Assembly: GCA_022749655.1 (NCBI GenBank) | Contig: CP094243.1 | Span: 868,001 to 932,000, forward strand | Length of the DNA: 64,000 bases | Reading direction: 5' to 3' | Source: Xanthomonas phaseoli pv. phaseoli | Lineage (GTDB): Bacteria > Pseudomonadota > Gammaproteobacteria > Xanthomonadales > Xanthomonadaceae | Shown here: piece after piece, positions 56,801-64,000 of the stretch | How positions within the stretch are numbered: the stretch's first letter is position 1 | Layout of the letters: the number at the start of each line of letters is the position of its first letter | The notes under the pieces: model-generated | Seen by the model: the letters and a program-made list of their open reading frames with translations, nothing else | Database searches by the model: none | Told to the model about the DNA's origin: nothing | Made by a program: the position numbers and the translations under genes

Positions 56801-57927
56801 ATGACTTCCAGGGCACGGTGCAGGCGCGCGGCAGCAGCATCGCCATCGTCGATCGCAACGACCTGGCGGCGACTGCGCAAGCCAGCGATGCCCTGCGCCT
56901 GCAGGCCGGTGGCCAGCTCACCACCGCTGGCGCGCTCAGCGCCAACACCATCGCCCTGCGCGGCAGCAGCGGCGTCGTACTCGATCACGACGTTGCGGCC
57001 GCCAGCCTGGCCTTGAGCAGCGGCGGGGCGATCACCCAGAGCGCTGGCAGCCTGCGCGCCGGGCAGCTCAGCGGCAACGCCGCCGGGGCGGTCGTGCTCA
57101 CCGGCAGCGGCAACGCCATCGACACGCTCGGCGACTTCAGCGCGCAAGGCCTGGATCTGGTCAGCAACCGCTCGCTGCTGGTCAGCGGCCGCGTCGACGG
57201 CGGCCCCTCGCTGCGCCTGCGCAGCGGCGGCGAGCTGCAGCTGGGCGGCCAGCTCAGCGGTGCCGCCAGCTGGTTGCAGGCCGTCGCCGGCATCCGCCAG
57301 CGCGCCGGCAGTTCGATCACCGCCGGCCTGCTCAGCGGTGGCGCCGGCGGAGCGGTGGTGCTGGGCGATGCGGCCGGCTTCATCGACAACCGGGTCGTGC
57401 GCCTGGGCGATTTCACCGCCAGCAATGGTTTCAGCTTCACCAACGGCGGCGATCTGTTGCTGGTGCTGGCCAATGGCAGCAGCTACAGCGTGGATGCGGG
57501 CAACAGCGCGATGTTCCTGTCGGTCCGCGGCAATCTGTTCCAGGACGGCCGCGCGCCGCTGCGCAACGGCACCGGCACCTTTGCCGCCACCGGCCAGATC
57601 GGGACGCAGCAGAACCCGATCTATGTGATCGGCACCGGCACCCAGACCGTGGCGGCGATCGGCGCGCCGCCGGCGTATTTCAACGCCACGACGGTCGACG
57701 GCAGCCTGCTCGATCTGGCCGGCGGCTCCGGCTTCAATGTGCCGGCCTCGGCGTTTGCCGGCCGTGCGCAGAGTTCGGCCAGCCGCACCGTGGCCTTCGT
57801 GGATCTTTCGGCCAGCGGTACCCCGTATCGCGCCTTCGGCCTGGTCCGCCCCGGCCTGCGTCTGCCCGACGACCAGCAGCCGGCCTGCGATGCCGGCGAC
57901 CCGGATGCCGTCTGCAACCCCGAGTGA
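50858..57927 (+). pseudogene. TpsA exoprotein (filamentous-haemagglutinin-like), repeat-rich, one-base frame break
   Basis: ~2356 residues after correction. Signal peptide to about residue 38, then the TPS secretion domain with VFLLNSNGVLLGSTANINVG. A very long beta-helix follows, built of Gly/Ala/Thr/Asn repeats such as TATSNGALNLGSG, AGTGAITL and NDFQGAVTLTGG. The last ~150 residues are a distinct domain (LVLANGSSYSVDAGNS, GTQQNPIYVIGTGTQTVAAI). It ends in ACDAGDPDAVCNPE, a cysteine pair with eight residues between. The frame break is in the C run 56671-56674 (SSPRLQSTAAPVALA expected). TpsB lies 11 bases upstream. Likely a surface adhesin or structural exoprotein; no toxin domain is visible. 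Confidence 0.85.
51961..53292 (+). repeat. Two tandem ~666-bp repeats inside tpsA
   Basis: Two adjacent units of about 222 codons are closely alike. SANLTLSSGG, RAAL-GTNVDLTG, IALAHDVTASGTL, AITQTAGSVAATGTST and NDFQGAVTLTGG recur in the same order, with starts 666 bases apart (for example 52141 and 52807). Shorter pieces of the unit reappear at ~54180 and later in degenerate form. Such repeats can expand or contract by recombination and make the gene hard to assemble. Confidence 0.75.
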
Positions 57928-57976
57928 CCTGCCTGCCGCCGCTTACCGCGGCGGCTTCCCCGATGGAGGCCGTGCC

Positions 57977-59017
57977 ATGCAAGACGACCGTTCCCTGGAG
58001 ACCCTGCTGGCGCCGCTCGGCGACGACGCCCCGGCCGGACCGGATCTGGAATACGACCCTGAGTTCCTGCGCCTGGAGCGCGAATCGGCCATCCGCGCCG
58101 AGCGCGCGCTGGGCGAGAGCGTCATCGCCGCCGAAGAGCCGGACTGGGACAAGGTGCAGGCGCTGGCGCTGGAGCTGTGCCGGCGTAGCCGCGACCTGCG
58201 CGTGGCCGGCAAGCTCGGCGCTGCATGGCTGCGCCTGCGCGGCCTGCCCGGCTGGGCCGCGCAGGCATTGATCCACGGCCTGCTTGAGCGCCACTGGGAC
58301 AGCGTGCATCCGCAGCTGGATGCCGACGACGACAACGACCCGACCTCGCGCATCAATGCGCTGGTCGGCCTCAGCGACCCGTTGGGTGTGCTCGGCGCGC
58401 TGCGCACCACCGCGTTCGTGCAGTCGCCGCGGCTGGGCCGCTTCAGCCTGCGCGATCTGCGCGTGGCCAACGGCAGCATCAAGCTGCCCGACGGCCAGAG
58501 CGGCCCCAGCCTGGCCGAAATCGAAGCCTGCTGCCAGGACTGCGCGCCGGAAACGCTGGCCACCTCCGCGCAGGCCATCGCCGAGGCGCTGGTGCAGGCG
58601 CGCGCGATCGATGCGCTGCTGAGCGAGCGTGTCGGCACCGCTGCCCCGGACCTACGGCCGCTACTGACCGACCTGCGCGATCTGGAGCGCTTCGTGCTGC
58701 CGCATTGGCAGGCGCGGCAGGGCATCTCGGCGCTCACCGAAGACGATGCGCAGGCTGCCGACCAGGGCCACGCCACCGCCACGGCAACCAGCGCCACGCG
58801 CCGCAACGACGAGATTGCCGGCCCCGACGATGTGAAGCGGCGGCTGGACGAGATCTGCGCCTATTACGCCCGGCACGAACCGTCCAGCCCGGTGCCGATG
58901 CTGCTGCGCCGCGCGCAACGCCTGGTCGGCTGCGATTTCCTGGCGCTGATGAAAGAGCTGGCCCCGGCCGGCATCGACGAATTGCAACGCGTCACCGGCC
59001 CGCTGGAAGAAAACTGA
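57977..59017 (+). CDS. tssA: T6SS cap/initiator protein TssA
   Basis: 346 residues with the ImpA N-terminal domain: LLAPLGDDAPAGPDLEYDPE, EPDWDKVQALALELCRRSRD, LRVAGKLGAAWLRLRGLPGW and LIHGLLERHWDSVHPQLDAD. The last part, PVPMLLRRAQRLVGCDFLAL then MKELAPAGIDELQRVTG, is the short C-terminal type found in short TssA proteins. TssA primes baseplate and sheath polymerisation. ATG at 57977 follows GGAGG. It is the last T6SS gene, 49 bases behind tpsA. Confidence 0.94.
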   Translation: MQDDRSLETLLAPLGDDAPAGPDLEYDPEFLRLERESAIRAERALGESVIAAEEPDWDKVQALALELCRRSRDLRVAGKLGAAWLRLRGLPGWAAQALIHGLLERHWDSVHPQLDADDDNDPTSRINALVGLSDPLGVLGALRTTAFVQSPRLGRFSLRDLRVANGSIKLPDGQSGPSLAEIEACCQDCAPETLATSAQAIAEALVQARAIDALLSERVGTAAPDLRPLLTDLRDLERFVLPHWQARQGISALTEDDAQAADQGHATATATSATRRNDEIAGPDDVKRRLDEICAYYARHEPSSPVPMLLRRAQRLVGCDFLALMKELAPAGIDELQRVTGPLEEN

Positions 59018-59365
59018 GCCGCTGAAAACGCATCGCCAGGCAAACAAACCTGGGCAGCTGGTGTCCGGCCGGGCAGCGCACGCCAGACCGCGGTTGTGCC
59101 GGTCAGGCTGGGCACGCTGAGCGGTGCGCCCAGCAATCGTGAGCACGGTTGGGCAGCGCCCAGCCGTGTGAAAGAGCGCCGGGCACGGCTGCATGCCGGC
59201 CGCCCATCATCAGCGCCACCGCAAGCGCATCACCGGTTTGCGGCGCGCGCAAGCGTGGATCTTCGCAGGCGCGGCCAAGGCAACGCACCGCAGATCAAAA
59301 ACGCAACGCCACCGGGCGTCAACGCCCGACGCATGCCCCACGAATCCCGAATCCCAACTCCCCAA
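59018..59365. other. Gap at the right border of the T6SS locus
   Basis: About 350 bases between tssA and the convergent small lipoprotein gene, with no supported gene, IS or tRNA. I looked for an integration-site signature at this border and saw none. Confidence 0.5.
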
Positions 59366-59656
59366 TCACCAGCTATAGAGCTGCCAATACACCTTGTTGA
59401 CCTTGTCCTTTTCCGCGTCGGTATGGCCGTCGTGGTCGCGGTCGTACAGGAAGTAGGGCGCCCCGCGCGCTGGCGTCACCCGCACCATCTCCAGCTGGCC
59501 GTTGACGCGGTATTCGTCGACCTTGTCGCCATTGCCCATGGTCTTGCTGGTGACATCGGCGCCAGCCGGGATATCGCCACCGGCGCGGTCGCCGCCGCTG
59601 GTGGCACAGCCGCCGAGCAACAGTAACGGCAGTAGCAGAAGACGTGCTTTGTTCAT
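59366..59656 (-). CDS. Small lipoprotein (DUF2782-like)
   Basis: 96 residues. MNKARLLLLPLLLLGGCATS is a lipoprotein signal with the lipobox LGGC. The mature part, DEYRVNGQLEMVRVTPARGA and PYFLYDRDHDGHTDAEKD, matches the DUF2782 pattern found divergently beside polA in xanthomonads. Function unknown; probably periplasm-facing. The start is 76 bases from the polA start, on the opposite strand. Confidence 0.8.
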   Translation of the reverse strand: MNKARLLLLPLLLLGGCATSGGDRAGGDIPAGADVTSKTMGNGDKVDEYRVNGQLEMVRVTPARGAPYFLYDRDHDGHTDAEKDKVNKVYWQLYSW

Positions 59657-59732
59657 TGTCGTTATCCGGATTGATCGCCGGGCAGTATGCGCTGGCGCGG
59701 TGTGCCCTGGGCGTGCAGCGTAGAATCGGGCC

Positions 59733-62537
59733 ATGAGCAGATTAGTCCTGATCGACGGGTCCAGTTACCTGTATCGCGCGTTCCACGCGCTTCCGCCGCT
59801 GACCAATGCCCAGGGCGAGCCCACCGGCGCCTCGTTCGGCGTGGTCAACATGTTGCGCGCCACCTTGAAGGAGCGCCCCGCCTACATCGCCTTCGTGGTG
59901 GATGCGCCCGGTAAAACGTTCCGTGATGACTTGTATGCCGACTACAAGGCCAACCGGCCGTCGATGCCCGACGACCTGCGCGCGCAGGTGCAGCCGATGT
60001 GCGACATCGTGCATGCGCTGGGCATCGACATCCTGCGCATCGACGGCGTGGAAGCCGACGATGTGATCGGCACGCTGGCGCTGCAGGGCGCCGCCGATGG
60101 CCTGGCCGTCACCATCTCCACCGGCGACAAGGACTTCGCCCAGTTGGTGCGCCCGGGCATCGAACTGGTCAACACCATGAGCGGCAGCCGCATGGATTCG
60201 GACGCGGCGGTGATGGCCAAGTTCGGCGTGCGGCCCGATCAGATCGTCGACCTGCTGGCGCTGATGGGCGACACCGTCGACAACGTGCCCGGCGTGGAGA
60301 AGTGCGGCCCCAAGACCGCCGCCAAATGGCTGGCCGAATACGACTCGCTCGATGGCGTCATCGCCAATGCCGACAAGATCAAGGGCAAGATCGGCGACAA
60401 CCTGCGCGCCGCGTTGCCACGCCTGCCGCTCAACCGTGCGCTGGTCACCATCAAGACCGATGTCACCCTGGCCAGCGGCCCGCGCGCGCTGGACCTGCGC
60501 GAGCCCAACGCCGAGGCGCTGGCGGTGCTGTACGCCCGCTACGGCTTCACCCAGGCGCTGCGCGAACTCGGTGGTGCGGCCGCCGCCCAGGCCGGCCTGC
60601 TGGCCGAACCGGTGGCGCTGGGCGCCGCTGCTGCCACTGCGCGCACCGAGCCGGGCCGCGCGCGCGGTACCGGCTTCGTCTCCGGCCCGGTCAACGCAGC
60701 GGTGGATCTGGATCCGTCGCTGTCGGCGCCCGGCCAGTACGAAACCATCCTGACCCAGGACCAGCTCGACAGCTGGATCGCGCGGCTGCGTGCCGCTGGG
60801 CAGTTCGCCTTCGATACCGAAACCGACAGCCTGGACCCGCTGCAAGCCGATTTGATCGGCCTGAGCGTGGCGGCCGAGCCCGGCCAGGCGGCGTACCTGC
60901 CGTTCGGCCACAACTTCCCCGGCGCGCCGGTTCAACTCGACCGCACCCAGGCGTTGGCGCAACTGGCACCACTGCTCACCGACCCGGCCGTGCGCAAGCT
61001 CGGCCAGCACGGCAAGTACGACCTGCACGTGATGCGCCGGCATGGCGTGGCGCTGGCCGGCTATGCCGACGACACCTTGCTTGAGAGCTTCGTGCTCAAT
61101 TCCGGCAGTGCCCGCCACGACATGGACAGCCTGGCCAAGCGCTATCTCGGCTACGACACCGTCAAGTACGAAGACGTCTGCGGCAAGGGCGCCAAGCAGA
61201 TCCCGTTCGCGCAGATCAGCCTGGAGGACGCCACCCGCTACGCCGCCGAAGACGCCGACATCACCCTGCGCCTGCATCGCGTGCTCGGCCCCCGGCTGGC
61301 CAGCGAACCGGGCCTGGAGCGCGTCTACCGCGACATCGAAATGCCGCTGGTGGACGTGCTGGCCCGCATCGAAGCCAACGGCGTGTGCGTGGACGCGGCC
61401 GAACTGCGCCGCCAGAGCGCGGACCTGTCCAAGCGCATGCTCGCCGCCCAGCAGAAGGCCACCGAGCTGGCCGGGCGTAGCTTCAACCTGGATTCGCCCA
61501 AGCAGCTGCAGGCCTTGCTGTTCGACGAGCTCAAGCTGCCTGCGGTGGTCAAGACGCCCAAGGGTCAGCCCTCGACCAACGAAGAGGCGCTGGAAGCCAT
61601 CGCCGACCAGCACGAGCTGCCGCGGGTCATCCTGGAATACCGTGGACTGACCAAGCTGCGCAGCACCTACACCGACAAGCTGCCGGAGATGATCCACCCG
61701 CAGTCCGGGCGCGTGCACACCAGCTACCACCAGGCCGGTGCCGCCACCGGGCGGCTGTCCTCCTCGGATCCGAACCTGCAGAACATCCCGATCCGCACCG
61801 AAGACGGCCGCCGCATTCGCCGCGCCTTCGTCGCACCGCCCGGACGCAAGCTGATCGCCTGCGACTATTCGCAGATCGAGCTGCGCATCATGGCGCACCT
61901 GTCCGGCGACCCCGGGCTGGTGGGTGCGTTCGAGTCCGGCGCCGACGTGCATCGCGCCACGGCCGCCGAAGTATTCGGCCGCACCATCGACACCGTCAGC
62001 GCTGACGAACGCCGCGCTGCCAAGGCGATCAACTTCGGCCTGATGTATGGCATGAGCGCCTTTGGCCTGGCCCGCCAGCTCGGTATCGGCCGCGGCGAGG
62101 CGCAGGATTACATTGCGCTGTACTTCAGCCGTTACCCGGGCGTGCGCGACTTCATGGAAACCACCCGCCAGCAGGCGCGCGACAAGGGCTATGTGGAAAC
62201 CGTGTTCGGCCGCAGGTTGTACCTGGATTTCATCAATGCCGGCAGTCAGGGCCAGCGTGCCGGTGCCGAGCGCGCCGCCATCAACGCGCCGATGCAGGGC
62301 ACCGCTGCGGACATCATCAAGCGCGCGATGGTCAACGTGGATGGCTGGATCGCCGACCACGCGCAACGCGCGAAGATGATTTTGCAGGTGCACGACGAAC
62401 TGGTGTTCGAAGCCGACGTCGATTTCGTCGACACGCTGCTGAGCGAGGTCACCACGCGCATGGCGGGCGCAGCCGAATTACGCGTGCCGCTGGTGGTCGA
62501 TTCGGGCGTTGGCGATAATTGGGACCAGGCGCATTGA
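59733..62537 (+). CDS. polA: DNA polymerase I
   Basis: 934 residues with all three activities. 5' nuclease domain ~1-290 (LVLIDGSSYLYRAFHALPPL, ISTGDKDFAQLVRPGIELVN). 3'-5' exonuclease ~330-520 with FAFDTETDSLDPLQADLIGL near 361. Polymerase: motif A CDYSQIELRIMAHLSGDPG near 711, motif B RRAAKAINFGLMYGMSAFGL, and motif C LQVHDELVFEADVDF near 886. It processes Okazaki fragments and fills repair gaps. The frame is intact across 2.8 kb, which contrasts with the T6SS genes. ATG at 59733. Confidence 0.98.
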   Translation: MSRLVLIDGSSYLYRAFHALPPLTNAQGEPTGASFGVVNMLRATLKERPAYIAFVVDAPGKTFRDDLYADYKANRPSMPDDLRAQVQPMCDIVHALGIDILRIDGVEADDVIGTLALQGAADGLAVTISTGDKDFAQLVRPGIELVNTMSGSRMDSDAAVMAKFGVRPDQIVDLLALMGDTVDNVPGVEKCGPKTAAKWLAEYDSLDGVIANADKIKGKIGDNLRAALPRLPLNRALVTIKTDVTLASGPRALDLREPNAEALAVLYARYGFTQALRELGGAAAAQAGLLAEPVALGAAAATARTEPGRARGTGFVSGPVNAAVDLDPSLSAPGQYETILTQDQLDSWIARLRAAGQFAFDTETDSLDPLQADLIGLSVAAEPGQAAYLPFGHNFPGAPVQLDRTQALAQLAPLLTDPAVRKLGQHGKYDLHVMRRHGVALAGYADDTLLESFVLNSGSARHDMDSLAKRYLGYDTVKYEDVCGKGAKQIPFAQISLEDATRYAAEDADITLRLHRVLGPRLASEPGLERVYRDIEMPLVDVLARIEANGVCVDAAELRRQSADLSKRMLAAQQKATELAGRSFNLDSPKQLQALLFDELKLPAVVKTPKGQPSTNEEALEAIADQHELPRVILEYRGLTKLRSTYTDKLPEMIHPQSGRVHTSYHQAGAATGRLSSSDPNLQNIPIRTEDGRRIRRAFVAPPGRKLIACDYSQIELRIMAHLSGDPGLVGAFESGADVHRATAAEVFGRTIDTVSADERRAAKAINFGLMYGMSAFGLARQLGIGRGEAQDYIALYFSRYPGVRDFMETTRQQARDKGYVETVFGRRLYLDFINAGSQGQRAGAERAAINAPMQGTAADIIKRAMVNVDGWIADHAQRAKMILQVHDELVFEADVDFVDTLLSEVTTRMAGAAELRVPLVVDSGVGDNWDQAH

Positions 62538-62697
62538 TGCGGTGAATGGTGGATATGCTGAATACGCAGATCAGCAATAATCCGTTCCAAAAATAATGTG
62601 AATTCAGCTGAGTTAATGAAATGAATACCCCTAAATTCTACATTTTTTAACAGTCACCTTCACGATCCATCAATGTGGAAAATGTTGTTATATCCCT

Positions 62698-62821
62698 CGA
62701 CGGGCGCAACGCCTGTCGGCAGATCTCTCCCATCCCCTGGAGCAGATCTCGGAGCGGAAACTCCTCCCCAAGTTTCCGTTCCCTGGCCCCGCCGACCTAC
62801 CCCTGGTCTGCGGGGCTTTTT
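62698..62821 (+). ncRNA. sX13: sX13-like small regulatory RNA
   Basis: Downstream of polA lies a chain of hairpins with C-rich loops. SL1 is at 62698-62718. SL2 is AGATCT-paired at 62721-62749 with loop CATCCCCT. SL3 is CGGAAACT/AGTTTCCG at 62755-62778 with loop CCTCCCCA. The last is a terminator stem with loop sequence TACCCCT and a T-run. C-rich loops that pair with G-rich mRNA leaders, and the polA-downstream location, are the features of sX13, a ~115-nt RNA known from X. campestris pv. vesicatoria as a regulator of virulence and type III secretion genes. The 5' end is estimated; the published length would put it near 62707. Confidence 0.85.
62787..62821 (+). terminator. Rho-independent terminator of the small RNA
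   Basis: CCCCGC (62787-62792) pairs with GCGGGG (62810-62815), with an inner ACC/GGT extension, followed by CTTTTT. A textbook intrinsic terminator whose loop also carries the C-rich motif. Confidence 0.9.
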
Positions 62822-63384
62822 ATTTGCGTCCTCCCAATTTGCGTAAGCGTTGCAGCGTGAGTTGCGATGCTGCAGGTGGCTCGGTTGCGCAGGCGCGTGG
62901 CGTGTAGTGCACGCGTCAGCGACCCGCTGCAGGCAACACGTTCGCTTGCGCCAGCGCCAATGCATGCCGCGTTGCAGCGTATGTGCCCCGCTTAACTCGC
63001 CGGGTGGCGGCTATGCGGATGCATGCTGCGCCAGCGGTCTGGTAGCCACGTTACTCATTCAGGTTTATGGGAGTGCCAAAGCGCGCATTCATCTGTCGGC
63101 CTGCCGTCGTTGCGTTGCACACGCTAGCCCTGTACGCGCTTGCCGGGGCACGCTGCAATGCGGGCGATGGTGTGAGTTTGATTCTGCAGAAGAACAACGC
63201 GCCTCGCGTCACGCGATCGGCGCCTCTGCTGTGCCGTCACCGGGCGGCATGGCGCACGATGACGCAGTTGATCGAGCCGTCAGCAGGCAAGGCGCTTGCC
63301 CGCCACGCGCGCCGTAACGTGTCTGCCAGTGCCACCACCTGCGTGGACGTCCGCCAGGACGCCCAGCCTACGGCGACGTTTCGA
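62822..63384. other. Gap between the small RNA and hemF
   Basis: About 560 bases. Short open frames on both strands lack start signals or family features. I see no tRNA, IS or repeat here. Confidence 0.5.

Positions 63385-64000
<616 letters not shown>

Overview
The window is high-GC DNA from a Xanthomonas-type gammaproteobacterium. This follows from the protein sequences, the order polA - C-rich-loop small RNA - hemF at the right end, and a type VI secretion (T6SS) locus whose regulators match the EcfK sigma factor / PknS kinase pair known from Xanthomonas citri. Most of the window is that T6SS locus, split by accessory DNA and insertion sequences.

Layout. 1-8.5 kb: sheath, tube and baseplate block tssC(partial)-hcp-tagJ-tssE-tssF-tssG-tssH(clpV), with a hairpin after hcp. 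8.5-12.6 kb: a truncated AT-richer ORF followed by an IS3-family element, an IS5-family transposase gene split by an IS256-family element, and a decayed IS5 remnant. 13-17.3 kb: a DUF4124-like secreted protein, a CPBP membrane protease, a secreted protein of unknown function, then an amidase and a TetR repressor that diverge around a 36-bp palindrome. 17.6-25.4 kb (minus strand): a FecI/FecR/TonB-receptor signalling set with a secreted EEP-jacalin enzyme and a histidine acid phosphatase, probably a phosphate-ester or glycan acquisition locus. 25.7-35 kb: ecfK-pknS, PAAR, a TPR-methyltransferase, vgrG, a DUF6931-like protein and tagH (FHA). 35-37.1 kb: an unrelated lysR / aldo-keto reductase pair. 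37.6-48.7 kb: tssK-tssL-tssM-tagF-pppA-ppkA, nearly all overlapping. 48.7-59 kb: a small membrane protein, a two-partner-secretion pair (TpsB and a ~2350-residue repetitive TpsA), and tssA. 59.3-64 kb: core genes: a small lipoprotein, polA, an sX13-like small RNA, and hemF (partial).

How it works together. TssJ is not visible. TssL/M/K form the trans-envelope and baseplate contacts, TssA/E/F/G/C/Hcp/VgrG/PAAR form the contractile device, and ClpV recycles the sheath. PpkA/PppA/TagF/TagH form the threonine-phosphorylation layer that sets firing, and PknS/EcfK form a transcriptional layer. I found an 18-nt motif (consensus CTGAGACGWWWTGWCGGG, 13 of 18 positions invariant) upstream of the PAAR gene, vgrG and tssK. 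It is a good candidate for the EcfK-controlled promoter or a shared operator.

Caution. At least fourteen reading-frame breaks occur (tssG, clpV, PAAR, vgrG x2, tssM x3, ppkA, tpsA, fecI, hemF and two small genes). Most are one-base changes in homopolymer runs and one hits hemF, so many are probably sequencing errors rather than decay. The exact 5-bp duplication in tssG looks more like a real mutation.
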